Virus record (IMG/VR): IMGVR_UViG_3300009506_003034
Coordinates: 1-39,693 of that record
Source of the DNA: a virus
Reading direction: 5' to 3' (one strand)
Length of the DNA: 39,693 nucleotides
Below the pieces are notes generated by a model. That model was not told the origin of the DNA. It was given only the letters and a program-made list of their open reading frames with translations, and did not search any database. A program made the position numbers and the translations under genes. The number at the start of each line of letters is the position of its first letter. Within the stretch, counting starts at the first letter, position 1. This document shows, in pieces, positions 7,968-16,728 of this stretch.

Positions 7968-10900
7968 TACATGACCCTCACTTCAGCCATCTCGCCGCCA
8001 CGCTCGTTGATGTCGGCAATGGCATCGGTCACAACCGACCTGGTCGTCTCTTTCAGCTCCTCTCCGTCAATATGGTTTGCGACCCTGACCGTCAAATTGA
8101 CCGTAATCGGCTGCGAACCGCTGGAGCGGATCTCGGAAACATGATCGGCAATGTCCTTCATCATGCCCGGCCCGTACGGCAAGGGGAGTATGGCCTCGGA
8201 ATACCCGGCCTCGGCCACATGGTGCAGGATGGTCGGCCTGGTGTAGATACCGCCGAGCGCGTGGCTGGAAACAGACGAGCCGGAGCTTTGATAAGATGAA
8301 CTATCATTTTTTATGCTCGCCACAATTTCAGAAGCGGAATCGGCATATCCGCTGATTTCACTCAGAGTTGAAACGGCCTCATCTGCCACGGTGGTTAGTT
8401 GGCTCGATACAACAGATAGAGAAGAAGAAGCGTCATCTCCCGCACTGGATATATCCAGTAAGGAATCGGAAGTGGAATTAACGGAAGAAATAAGAGCAGA
8501 AGCCGCAACGCTTGCATCATCTGCCGATAATCCGAACGATTCAAGTAAACTTATTAACTCGCTTGTTGCTGTTGAATCCCCTTCAAAAGCCCTGGTTGCT
8601 AACTCGACCATTGTACTGGCGTCTTCAGCCGACACAGAAACGCCGGACAGAGACTCAACGAACGACCCGAACGAATCACTGGTAGTGGTCAGATTTTCGA
8701 CCATGGAGGCGGTTCCGCTGCCAAATACTTCGTCCATGACCTCCCAGGTCGCTGTAATTTCGTCAACTAACCCCTGTGAATAAGCAGTCCAATCCGTGCT
8801 GTCCTCACCAAGTGTGTTTTCTTGAGAAGCCAGTAACCGGTCTGTCAGTGTCCCTAACTGCTCGGTCAGATAATCGATTGAACCACTGGAATATTCATCT
8901 GCAGAACCGTAATACTCAGACGAGATGGTCCGGACCATAGTGCCGTCTGAGCCGTAATAGACATCTTTATCTCTTTCTTCGTCTACTATTCCAAGCCCTT
9001 CAAAAACCGACTCAATCCCTTCTTTAGACGCACTGGTGAGATCCTCGGTAATAAAATCGGTTATTTCATCACCGAACATAACCCACGCAGCCCCGACACC
9101 CGCCATGGTCCCGCTAGATAATCCGGCTGCTGACGAGCCAACGGTTGAACCTTCAGCAACAGTTGTTGTTGTGGCGGTTGTCGTGCTGGTTGTGCTGAGA
9201 AGTGAGTCTATATAACCCGCTGTTTCCTCAGATAATGCGCTGGTGATCTCTGATGAAAACAAAGAAGATGCTTCTTCACTCGATGACAAGATCGAACTGG
9301 CCCAGGTTTCGGCCCCGGTATCCATCGCACTTAAAACAGAAGACTCCCAGGTGGCGGATGAAGTCTCAAACATGGTACTGACAGAGGCAAGAGCAGTTCC
9401 GGATGAAGCGGTTTCCCCGATCCCAAGCCAACCTGAAACAGTATCCCAGCCGGACGATAATTTTGAGCCAATGCTTGAGAGACTTGAAATCGAAGATATC
9501 GAAGAAAGACCGGAAGTCCCGCTGCTGGACGAACTAAGACCCAAAACACTGCTCAAAGACCAGTCGACAGCCTCGTCGGTAAATAAATCCTTGAGTGCCA
9601 TTGTGCCGATGCGTTCCAGCCACGCAATCCACATGTCGAGCAGCATGTCGACAAAGGAATCATATACGTCACTGAAATCGGCCTTGCCGGTTTTGACCCA
9701 GTCTTTCAGGTCGTCTTTGGCATCACCCCATAAGTCGCCCCATTTGATACCTATCTTATCGGCAGTTTCATCCGACTTATCCAGGATGTCGTCCATTTTG
9801 GCGTCATGATAATCCATAAACGCCTGCAACGTGTCGGCATTGCCATCCCATGTTTCAACAAACGCATCAGCCTCCCTCTCCAGCTGATAAATGGAATAGT
9901 CTGTTGAACTTAATGTTAACTCTTTATATTTATCCGTGTATGTTTGAACGGTTTCTTTCTGGGCCTCAGCTGACGCCTTTGCTTCAGCCTCAAGCTTTGC
10001 GTTATATACCTTTTGATTGGCCAGGATCTCGATATAGGACATGCCCCAATAATCTTGGGCCTGATCGGCGGTCAGCTCAAAACTTGATCTAATGCCTGTG
10101 TTTGATACTTTTATCTTGGCATTATATTTATCTTGCTGCTTAACAAGCTCGTCATAGGACATACCCCAAGAGTCTTGGGCTTGAGCAGCGGTCGCCTTAA
10201 AGCTTGAACCGACATCCGTATTTGAGGACTCAAGCGTTGTTTTTAAGATTTTGATTTTTTGCTTGAGGGTTTCAATCTGGTTTTCCGTGTCCTGCGGATA
10301 GCCGTTGAATATGTTGTAGAAATACTGATAGACAGCATCATATGCGCCCAGCCCCTCAAGCTCTTCAACCTGGCTCTCAAGATCGGAAATCTCATTTTTC
10401 AGCCTGGCCGAGGATGAGGAGTTCTCATCGATCCACTCGGCAGCTTCTTTGGCATCCATTGACAGGGCATCGAAAACGCCCAGGTCCCCGACAGAGACCG
10501 CGCCCATGATCGTGCCGAAATTGTTCAGACGCTCGAACATGCTGCCAAATGACGAGACAACACTGTCAATACCGGAGCCGACAGCGCCGACAAAAGATAT
10601 TATCTCCTCCTTATGCTCGCGCAGCCAGGTGGTAGCGTTCTGGAGGGACTCGCGCATCTCACCTTCGTACTCGTTGAAGATATCGATTTTTAAAGATTCT
10701 AAAGCGGAGTTGAATGACTTAAGATCGCCCTCGAAGGTGTCGCGCATTATCTCGGCAAGGCTGCTGGTAGCACCTTCTGCGTTTTCCAGCTCAGAGATAT
10801 ATTCCCTGATAGCATCCGCACCTGTGCCCTTTAATGCCAGGACAGCACGACCGGCGCGGTCGCCGAAAATCTCCATGATATCTGCCGCAGACGCGCCCCT

Positions 10901-11743
10901 GTCCTCAAGCAGTTCGATGGCATCGACCAGATCCTTTGTCGAGCCATCAGCGTTTGTGGCAGAGACCCCGTACTTCTTAAATACCGCCTCCGCGTCACTG
11001 AAGGCGGCGGCAAGCTGGGTGCCTGCCATGGAGCCTTGGATACCTGAATTGCCAAGTATCCCGATAAGACCTGACAGCGTTTCGATCTCGTAGCCGTACC
11101 CGGCAGCGACCGGTGCGGCGTACTTGAACGATTCCGCCATCATTTCCATATTGGTGTTGCTGGAGGAAATGGTGGCGATAAAGGTGTCGTTGACGCGGCC
11201 TAACTCGTCAACTTCAAGACGCATTGCTGTTAATGCATTGGAGGCAATATCGGCAGCAGAGCCGAGATCGATGTTTCCGGCAGTGGCAAGATCGAGTACG
11301 CCCGGCAGGGCCGCAACCGACTCTTCGGCGTCGAACCCTGCCATGGAGAGGTACTTGAGGCCGTCCGCTGCCTGACTGGCGCTCCATTCCGTGGTCTCGC
11401 CCAGTTCGCGGGCAATATCATCGAGATTCTGGAGAGAGGCTCCGGCAGCGCCGGACACGGCCTCCACCTCAGCCATGGACTGCTGATAAGCAGAGCCGAT
11501 CTTGACGATATTGTCCGCTGCCTGAACCAGGGCAACAGCAGAGAGGGTGATGCCCAGGGCGGCAAGTAAAGAGGTGGCGGTCTTTATTAAGCTGTTAAAG
11601 GAGCCGAGCGACTTCTTGGCCTTGTTAAAACCTTTTTCACTCTTGGACGCTGCAGTCTCGGCGGTATTGCCGAGTTGTCTGATCTTGGCCGAGCCGTTGT
11701 CGTCGACCTCGATCTCTATCTGCAATGTTGCTGTATTAGCCAT
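7967..11743 (-). CDS. Tail tape measure protein
   Basis: The 1258-residue protein is the largest late product. Its N-terminal third carries a TP901-type tape-measure core: a hydrophobic helix near 50-75, then L-G-E-T-T-E-W-S-A-S-Q-A-A-D-G-L-K-Y-L-S (about 110-130) and the following Ala/Gly-rich helices. The middle is coiled-coil, and the C-terminal half is unusually rich in Ser, Ala and Thr. Near the end, G-G-I-Y-T-R-P-T and E-A-G-Y-S-E-A-I-L-P-L are typical C-terminal tape measure motifs. By the usual rule of about 0.15 nm per residue the tail would be near 190 nm. It is preceded by the frameshifted chaperone gene, as in lambda. Long open frames on the opposite strand are composition shadows. 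Confidence 0.92.
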   Translation of the reverse strand: MANTATLQIEIEVDDNGSAKIRQLGNTAETAASKSEKGFNKAKKSLGSFNSLIKTATSLLAALGITLSAVALVQAADNIVKIGSAYQQSMAEVEAVSGAAGASLQNLDDIARELGETTEWSASQAADGLKYLSMAGFDAEESVAALPGVLDLATAGNIDLGSAADIASNALTAMRLEVDELGRVNDTFIATISSSNTNMEMMAESFKYAAPVAAGYGYEIETLSGLIGILGNSGIQGSMAGTQLAAAFSDAEAVFKKYGVSATNADGSTKDLVDAIELLEDRGASAADIMEIFGDRAGRAVLALKGTGADAIREYISELENAEGATSSLAEIMRDTFEGDLKSFNSALESLKIDIFNEYEGEMRESLQNATTWLREHKEEIISFVGAVGSGIDSVVSSFGSMFERLNNFGTIMGAVSVGDLGVFDALSMDAKEAAEWIDENSSSSARLKNEISDLESQVEELEGLGAYDAVYQYFYNIFNGYPQDTENQIETLKQKIKILKTTLESSNTDVGSSFKATAAQAQDSWGMSYDELVKQQDKYNAKIKVSNTGIRSSFELTADQAQDYWGMSYIEILANQKVYNAKLEAEAKASAEAQKETVQTYTDKYKELTLSSTDYSIYQLEREADAFVETWDGNADTLQAFMDYHDAKMDDILDKSDETADKIGIKWGDLWGDAKDDLKDWVKTGKADFSDVYDSFVDMLLDMWIAWLERIGTMALKDLFTDEAVDWSLSSVLGLSSSSSGTSGLSSISSISSLSSIGSKLSSGWDTVSGWLGIGETASSGTALASVSTMFETSSATWESSVLSAMDTGAETWASSILSSSEEASSLFSSEITSALSEETAGYIDSLLSTTSTTTATTTTVAEGSTVGSSAAGLSSGTMAGVGAAWVMFGDEITDFITEDLTSASKEGIESVFEGLGIVDEERDKDVYYGSDGTMVRTISSEYYGSADEYSSGSIDYLTEQLGTLTDRLLASQENTLGEDSTDWTAYSQGLVDEITATWEVMDEVFGSGTASMVENLTTTSDSFGSFVESLSGVSVSAEDASTMVELATRAFEGDSTATSELISLLESFGLSADDASVAASALISSVNSTSDSLLDISSAGDDASSSLSVVSSQLTTVADEAVSTLSEISGYADSASEIVASIKNDSSSYQSSGSSVSSHALGGIYTRPTILHHVAEAGYSEAILPLPYGPGMMKDIADHVSEIRSSGSQPITVNLTVRVANHIDGEELKETTRSVVTDAIADINERGGEMAEVRVM

Positions 11744-12523
11744 GTCTCTTTTTCTTGCGCGCTATTAAAGGGCAGATTAAAGGCGGATTAAACGCCTGTT
11801 TAATCCGGGCCAGATCAAACCATTCTTCAGGTAACAGGTCGTCAGCCTGCAGCGGGTACCCGGCCTGCTGCAGGCTGTAGTTTGTCAAGAGTTTGCGGGT
11901 GTAGGGATGCAGCTCCTCCGGCCGCACCCTGGGACATATTTTGCAACTCTGTTTGAAATACTCGCCGCTTTCCAGGCGGCATTTTTGTTCCTCTTCTAGA
12001 GTGCAGAGACCTCGCTTAATGGCTGCGAGGTCGCTTGCGAGTTTCCCTCGGCTTCCTCCGGTTGTTCAGCTATTTCGTCGATATCCAGATCAAGCGGGTC
12101 TCTGTCGCTTTCAGTCCTGCTGTCGGATGTTATGGCGGTCGACTCAAAGACATGCGCGCCTAAAAGCATCATGATATCCGGCAGGTATTGCTTAAGGATC
12201 TTCTTCCAGTCTTTCCGGTAATCAGGCGAATCCGGATCGGAAGAAACAGGGATTTGTCCTCCCTTGCCGTCGCTGATGGCAAGCTCACCGTCTTCAATGC
12301 CTGTGCAGACCTTGAGGCCGCCTCTTAAGCGGACGCCTGCCTGGTCAAACTTAATTGTGCGGTTTTCCCGTTTGACTATGGAGTTGGAAAAGGCAATCTG
12401 TTCCTCAGTGGTCGGGTCACGGTAATACAGCGTGATTGAACGGCCTGATTTTACATGTTCCAGCACCAATTTATTGTCGTTACAGATCTCCAAAACCAGG
12501 GGGCCTTTATTTTCTGACATCAC
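11736..12523 (-). CDS. Tail assembly chaperone GT fusion, made by -1 frameshift
   Basis: Ribosomes that slip back one base at GGGAAAC (12047-12041) continue in a frame that stays open to 11736, giving a product of about 262 residues instead of 175. The added part reads D-L-A-A-I-K-R-G-L-C-T-L-E-E-E-Q-K-C-R-L and then C-K-I-C, with four cysteines in all. In lambda, gpG and gpGT coat the tape measure during tail assembly and only the T part contacts tail tube subunits. Without the shift the downstream frame would have only a weak GTG (11927) to start from. Position, slip site, -1 relation and gene order all agree. Confidence 0.85.
11996..12523 (-). CDS. Tail assembly chaperone G
   Basis: The unshifted product has 175 residues: a beta-rich N-terminus (1-90) with S-I-T-L-Y-Y-R-D-P-T-T-E-E, a helical part (about 110-130), and a short acidic tail ending in S-E-V-S-A-L. 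It lies between the tail tube and tape measure genes, where phages with long tails carry the chaperone pair. The acidic linker before the slip site (E-Q-P-E-E-A-E-G) resembles the flexible joint in other G/GT proteins. The ATG follows AAGGAG at normal spacing. Confidence 0.8.
   Translation of the reverse strand: MMSENKGPLVLEICNDNKLVLEHVKSGRSITLYYRDPTTEEQIAFSNSIVKRENRTIKFDQAGVRLRGGLKVCTGIEDGELAISDGKGGQIPVSSDPDSPDYRKDWKKILKQYLPDIMMLLGAHVFESTAITSDSRTESDRDPLDLDIDEIAEQPEEAEGNSQATSQPLSEVSAL
12041..12047 (-). promoter_or_regulatory. -1 ribosomal frameshift site GGGAAAC
   Basis: On the minus strand the heptamer G GGA AAC lies in the zero frame of the G gene (GAG GGA AAC). It fits the X-XXY-YYZ rule and is close to the lambda GGGAAAG site. 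It is 14 codons before the zero-frame stop at 11996, and the -1 frame is open across that whole overlap and for 85 codons more. Confidence 0.85.
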
Positions 12524-12565
12524 ATACTCCTTTTGATTGGTTGAATTATTGATTTCCGCTATTTG

Positions 12566-13852
12566 TTACGCAGCCTGCGCGTATTGATTGACCAGGTTTT
12601 TCACCCTGCTGATAACCGATCCGTACACACCGTCCTGCAAAACCTGCAGGTCACCGGCCTCGGCGATCCGCTTGTTGTCGGTCGACAGCGGTGCGCTCAA
12701 GATCCCCAGCCGCGGGAAGATCAGCTCCAAGGTGAACTTATGGCCGGTATCGAACTCCGCGCCTTCGGCAAGAAGATGGAGTCCGAAATACTCGTTTGCG
12801 GACATGTATTGCTGCATGAGCAGATTTCGCATTTCCCTGGTCAGCTTGATGGTCTGGCTCCGGGCAGGCCGGAAACAGCGTCCGGCATATGCGCCGCCAG
12901 CGCAGGAGGTGAACTCGATACTCAAGTTGTTTTGCAGTGAGTATTCAAGGGACCTTAGCGATGCGCCCACCTTGGTGCCGCCGATAAAACTTGTTCCATT
13001 CCAGCCGCCGCCCATGTAGAGGCACATCTCGGAGACACGCATTGGCGATTCCGTGATCTTGGCCGGAAAACTCGCCCAGGCCGGTTCGACCGGGGTATAG
13101 AGGATCTTGTAATCGATGTTGGAAAGGCCGTCGCCGCCCAGGGACTCGATGGTGATGACAGCCGGTGTATCTGCGGAAACCGCTGTCACGGTCGCAAACT
13201 TATACTCGATGCCCGACTCCGAGGCCCTGACGACCTGGACATTATCAAGCCGTTCCTGGGGCGTTGAGCCTTGGACTCCGTTTGCGGCCAAAGTAAGAGT
13301 CGTTGTGTCGTTGAGTTCGTTGACGATCTCTTCTTCGACAGTACTTTCGTATTTACCGGTGCCTTTGATCCCGCCGCTGCCTTTGATCCAGTCGTCGGTG
13401 TTAAAATTAAGACTGACGGTATCCACAAAGCAGCTGGCAAACCGGCGTTTCACAAGGGCATTGCCGATACGCTGGGCTGCCGTAAAACTGGGGTTTGATC
13501 TGGACTGGTCAATGTCGCCGCTGATCGGGGTGATCGTGTGCTGCTTGCCAGCGCCTGCAGCAATGGAAGCACAATTACCGAGTCCGTAAGCAAGCAGAAA
13601 GGCTGCCTGGTTGGGCCTGAGTTTTTCAAAGTTGAACGTTCCCTCGACTGTTGCGCCGTTATCATAGATGCTATCGGCTTCTTCCTTGCCGGTTGCTTCA
13701 CCAGCGTTATTTTCACGGCGGGGGGTAAGGTTGAGATAGTCGCCGTCGCCGACCATCAGAGACTGGTCCAGGGTCTGGAAACTGTTTATCTCGTCCTCCA
13801 TGGTTCCTGCCGACACAGCCAGCAGGTTCAGGTTCGATCTTGCGTTGATCAT
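12566..13852 (-). CDS. Major tail tube protein (siphovirus type)
   Basis: The 428-residue protein lies in the tail tube position, before the G/GT chaperones and after the connector genes. Features are an N-terminal segment rich in Asn/Leu, F-N-F-E-K-L-R-P-N-Q-A-A-F-L-L-A-Y-G (about 75-92), and the tail-tube-like S-L-E-Y-S-L-Q-N-N-L-S-I-E-F (about 305-320). It is longer than lambda gpV (246), suggesting an extra domain. No sheath gene accompanies it, which supports a non-contractile tail. Confidence 0.75.
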   Translation of the reverse strand: MINARSNLNLLAVSAGTMEDEINSFQTLDQSLMVGDGDYLNLTPRRENNAGEATGKEEADSIYDNGATVEGTFNFEKLRPNQAAFLLAYGLGNCASIAAGAGKQHTITPISGDIDQSRSNPSFTAAQRIGNALVKRRFASCFVDTVSLNFNTDDWIKGSGGIKGTGKYESTVEEEIVNELNDTTTLTLAANGVQGSTPQERLDNVQVVRASESGIEYKFATVTAVSADTPAVITIESLGGDGLSNIDYKILYTPVEPAWASFPAKITESPMRVSEMCLYMGGGWNGTSFIGGTKVGASLRSLEYSLQNNLSIEFTSCAGGAYAGRCFRPARSQTIKLTREMRNLLMQQYMSANEYFGLHLLAEGAEFDTGHKFTLELIFPRLGILSAPLSTDNKRIAEAGDLQVLQDGVYGSVISRVKNLVNQYAQAA

Positions 13853-14043
13853 TTGTCAGTCTCCTTCTTTGCTGTTGAGACCGGAGTCTTGCTTTTTGAG
13901 GGGACCGGACTTTTTACCTTGGCAAACCGGTCCTTGTAGTTGTCCGGGATTTCCTTATACTTTTGGCCCGGCTGAAAGCTGCGGCCGGTCATAGGGCCGT
14001 CCACAATCTCAAAGGCGGGCTCTCCTTTTTTCAGTTCAAACAT
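13849..14043 (-). CDS. Small late protein, probable tail completion or connector component
   Basis: A 64-residue basic protein, F-E-L-K-K-G-E-P-A-F-E-I-V-D-G-P-M-T-G-R at the start and a Lys/Ser/Thr-rich tail. It overlaps the tail tube gene start as ATGA and follows the DUF1834 gene directly. Mu-like phages carry a similar small gene (gp38 position) here. Role unknown. Confidence 0.65.
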   Translation of the reverse strand: MFELKKGEPAFEIVDGPMTGRSFQPGQKYKEIPDNYKDRFAKVKSPVPSKSKTPVSTAKKETDK

Positions 14044-14487
14044 TTATCGCTCCTTCACATATTCAAAGGTGATGGTTTTCTGTTGCAGCTCATTGCCCTT
14101 GGTGTCGATGAACAAAAGAGATTCGCTCTCGGCAATGGGCCTGGCCAGCTGCATACCTGTGATACTCAACAATTTTCCGGTCATGTTCTCTTCGATATCC
14201 CCGATCACATCGAGCACGCCCGGCTGATCGGACGATTCATCGCCGATGATCGATGCCTCTTTTTTCGAAAGCGAGACCGTGGCCACATAGGTGACCTGCA
14301 AGGTTTTTTCGATCACTCCGCCGGTCAATTCCTTACGGATGACCTTGCCGTCTTTTATGCCGATACAAGGCGTTTTGACGCCGGACGGCAGGAAGTTGAC
14401 TGCCGGTGTGATATACACAGCATCGTCACGTACACTTGATACGCTGGCTTTAATTTCTGTTTTCGCTGCCTTTAAAAGCTCTTTCAT
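14044..14487 (-). CDS. DUF1834, Mu gp37-like tail terminator/connector
   Basis: 147 residues with the DUF1834 features: an N-terminal helix K-E-L-L-K-A-A-K-T-E-I, V-Y-I-T-P-A-V-N-F-L-P-S-G-V-K-T-P-C-I-G-I-K-D-G (about 24-47), and later D-V-I-G-D-I-E-E-N. Mu gp37 lies in the same place, after gp36. The family is thought to close the head-tail joint or tail end. Only 1 base separates it from the next gene. Confidence 0.8.
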   Translation of the reverse strand: MKELLKAAKTEIKASVSSVRDDAVYITPAVNFLPSGVKTPCIGIKDGKVIRKELTGGVIEKTLQVTYVATVSLSKKEASIIGDESSDQPGVLDVIGDIEENMTGKLLSITGMQLARPIAESESLLFIDTKGNELQQKTITFEYVKER

Positions 14488-14498
14488 AGCCGTTTAAC

Positions 14499-14921
14499 CT
14501 AAAAAGTATCCAGAACGTCCTCGGTAAACTCACGGTCCTTGCTCGACACCTGCAGATTGGAGCTTGTACCTGTGCCTTCCGGATCGGACGCGCCCAGGCT
14601 TATTTTTCCTGCTGCGACCTTTTCCAGGAACCGGACTGCGTTGTCGTATTTCTTCTCGATATAGTCCGGCGGTCCCTGTCTGCGGGTATAGAGGTTGTAG
14701 ATGGCGATATCGCAGCAGAGTTTATTTATTGTGCCGGGCACACTTGCAAGCGGCAGGTCGTAGCGCTCTCCTAAATATCCGTCTATCTCCATCGATGCTG
14801 CTTCCAGGACTGTGTCGACCTTGTCGGTGTCAACAGTCCCGGAATCATCGTCATCGGTGAGTTGGACCAACTCGTCCTCGTCGATCCAGTTTTCCAAGTC
14901 CGATAAAGTGGCGTAGCTCAC
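14499..14921 (-). CDS. DUF1320, Mu gp36-like head-tail connector
   Basis: 140 residues, opening with S-Y-A-T-L-S-D-L-E-N-W-I-D-E, then D-T-V-L-E-A-A-S-M-E-I-D-G-Y-L-G-E-R-Y-D-L-P-L (about 35-57), the DUF1320 signature. The family forms the adaptor ring under the portal. Its start overlaps the upstream stop (ATGA). An Asp-rich loop D-D-D-D-S near residue 25 is unusual but probably surface exposed. Confidence 0.85.
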   Translation of the reverse strand: MSYATLSDLENWIDEDELVQLTDDDDSGTVDTDKVDTVLEAASMEIDGYLGERYDLPLASVPGTINKLCCDIAIYNLYTRRQGPPDYIEKKYDNAVRFLEKVAAGKISLGASDPEGTGTSSNLQVSSKDREFTEDVLDTF

Positions 14922-15268
14922 TGGTTACGCTCCTGATACAGCTGCCAGGCTTCGTCACGTTCACCGGCGCTGACGTTCTCGCCGAGTATCTCGGAGAGCA
15001 CTGCCGCTTGCGGTTTGCCGGAACTGGTCCATGAGGACTGGTCGTCTATGGGTAATGTACTGATGGCCTTGACGATCAGCTCTATTTTGGACGGTGGGTT
15101 ATTGCCGGACGGACCCGTTTTTTCGGCCTTCCCGCTATCACCAGCCGGACGGATGACGCCAAGTTTCAAGAGCCGCTTGGCATCTTTCTCCTCGAACTCC
15201 ACCTCATCACCAGGATGGTGCATGGCCTTGCCGTCATCTATAGTGTGGCCGTCATTTACGATATACAT
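14918..15268 (-). CDS. Mu gp35-like protein with HeH/LEM-like C-terminus
   Basis: Start chosen at 15268 (116 residues), because GAGAGGAG lies just upstream and this reading follows the capsid stop; an upstream extension to 15430 would run inside the capsid gene. N-terminus M-Y-I-V-N-D-G-H-T-I-D-D-G-K, a linker with Ser/Gly/Pro (50-70), and a C-terminal module with S-G-K-P-Q-A-A-V-L-S-E-I-L-G-E and E-R-D-E-A-W, like the small helix-extended-helix motif at the end of Mu gp35-type proteins. Probably a minor head protein. Confidence 0.65.
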   Translation of the reverse strand: MYIVNDGHTIDDGKAMHHPGDEVEFEEKDAKRLLKLGVIRPAGDSGKAEKTGPSGNNPPSKIELIVKAISTLPIDDQSSWTSSGKPQAAVLSEILGENVSAGERDEAWQLYQERNQ

Positions 15269-15284
15269 GGTTTCTCCTCTCTCG

Positions 15285-16277
15285 TTAGATGACCTGGGCG
15301 TAGACGACGCAGAGCGGTCTGAAAAAGACCGGCAGGGGCCGTGCTTCGACCTTGATCCATTGGCCGGACGGGTCTTCCACTTCCCACATTTTAGAGAAGA
15401 AGATCTGGGCCTCTTTTCCTTTGCCGACACCGGTTGCAGCCTTCAGGTCGACGACCGGCGCAAAGAGTTCGGCTGCCACGTCAGGGCCGAGCCCGACTAA
15501 TACAAAAACATCGTCCGGGATCATGTCCTGGCGGTCGCCGCTGTCGTCCAGGTAGGAGCCGAAATATTCATCGATATCGACTCCGGCGAGGTGCGCGATC
15601 CGGCCTTCCTCGGCGATCTGTTTGCCTGCCGTATATTTGAGCAGCTCACGGGCGTTATCGTTGTTGATCAGGGCGTCCATGACACCGCTGCCGCAAAAGG
15701 CTGCCCAGCCGGTGATTGTCCCGGCCTGCTGGCCGATCAGCTTTTTCCAGCCGCGGATGTTCTTTACCGGGTCGGACGAGGCGTCCGTCCAGAGCGCGGC
15801 ACCTGCCAAGACAGGTTTATGTGCGGCAGGCAGGTTATAGTTGACGAGCGTCTTGCCGTTCTTGTCGATGACCTGGCCGGACAGGGCCTTGACTGCCATG
15901 TATTCGCGGGTAAGGTCGACGTTCATGCGCATGTCAAACTGTTCTTCGCCGATACGCTCTTTAAGCAGTTCCGGATATTGGAGCTTACCGAAGGCGCGCA
16001 TGTTCTCGATATCGGCAGCGGATATCAGCTCCTTTTCAGCAAAGCGGGGCGCTGAGCAGGTCACGTTCTTGCGGCCGATCCCGCCTCTGACTGTCGCCTC
16101 GGCGCTGGTCGAGATACTGCCCATCAGCTTTTCGCTTGAGTATTTGATGTCCCACTCGAAAGTGCTGGTCAGCTGCCGTTTTTTGCGGCTGAAGACCTTA
16201 TCGAGTACTCTTGTCTTCACCGGTTTTATGAGGTTGACTGCTATGGTCAACGCCCTTGGTGTGAATTGATCTGCCAT
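15285..16277 (-). CDS. Major capsid protein, lambda gpE family
   Basis: The 330-residue protein fits the lambda gpE-type capsid family rather than Mu gpT. It has the E-K-E-L-I-S-A-A-D-I-E-N-M-R-A-F-G stretch (about 80-97), then R-M-N-V-D-L-T-R-E-Y-M-A-V-K-A-L-S-G (about 116-133) and a beta-rich C-terminus. Length is close to gpE (341). It follows a gpD-like decoration protein and a protease/scaffold gene, the lambda order, while the surrounding genes are Mu-like. The capsid module thus appears mosaic. Confidence 0.85.
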   Translation of the reverse strand: MADQFTPRALTIAVNLIKPVKTRVLDKVFSRKKRQLTSTFEWDIKYSSEKLMGSISTSAEATVRGGIGRKNVTCSAPRFAEKELISAADIENMRAFGKLQYPELLKERIGEEQFDMRMNVDLTREYMAVKALSGQVIDKNGKTLVNYNLPAAHKPVLAGAALWTDASSDPVKNIRGWKKLIGQQAGTITGWAAFCGSGVMDALINNDNARELLKYTAGKQIAEEGRIAHLAGVDIDEYFGSYLDDSGDRQDMIPDDVFVLVGLGPDVAAELFAPVVDLKAATGVGKGKEAQIFFSKMWEVEDPSGQWIKVEARPLPVFFRPLCVVYAQVI

Positions 16278-16335
16278 GGTTTCTCTCCTTTTGGCTATTC
16301 AGCTGTCTGTGTTGACAACGAAAATGATAAAAAGA

Positions 16336-16671
16336 TTATTTGAAGTAGATGCCCCGTGCTTCAAGCGCTGTCTTGGCGGCAGCGTCCAGGCCGGTCATGT
16401 TGTCTTCTATGTAGACACCGGCAAAGCCGACAGTCGCCTCCACGTCGGCAGAAGCGGCTGCAGCGTCCTCCATGAGGACAGCGACCGGGTTCTCGGTTCC
16501 GTCGGAGTTGCCGGAGTCGTATTCTTTTAATTTGCCGTCTGCTGTTACCCGGCCAAGTATGGTGCCCTTGACCAGGTCAGCCCCTGTCCCGATTGTCTTG
16601 GTGAGCAGTACCGGGCCGTAGGTGTCGCTGCCGATATAGGCTTTCATGTCGAGTGTGGTTTCAGTCGTCAT
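16336..16671 (-). CDS. Head decoration protein, lambda gpD family
   Basis: A 111-residue protein with the size and pattern of lambda gpD: short acidic N-terminus, K-G-T-I-L-G-R-V-T-A-D-G-K-L-K-E-Y (about 35-51), E-N-P-V-A-V-L-M-E-D (about 61-70) and G-F-A-G-V-Y. Trimers of gpD bind the expanded capsid at three-fold axes and stabilise it against the packed DNA. The neighbouring gpE-like gene supports this. GAGGAGAT precedes the ATG. Confidence 0.85.
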   Translation of the reverse strand: MTTETTLDMKAYIGSDTYGPVLLTKTIGTGADLVKGTILGRVTADGKLKEYDSGNSDGTENPVAVLMEDAAAASADVEATVGFAGVYIEDNMTGLDAAAKTALEARGIYFK

Positions 16672-16728
16672 CGGTTATCTCCTCAATTCTTATGACTTGT
16701 CAGTTGATGAATGATTCAGATTGATTTC

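Noticed and set aside
10449-11093. Long plus-strand frame opposite the tape measure gene (also 8313-8783 and 9243-9809).
   Set aside because: These are composition shadows of the Ser/Ala-rich tape measure gene, with no ribosome sites and no recognisable protein pattern.
15591-16055. 154-codon plus-strand frame opposite the capsid gene.
   Set aside because: It is antisense to a clear gpE-like capsid gene and lacks any start context.
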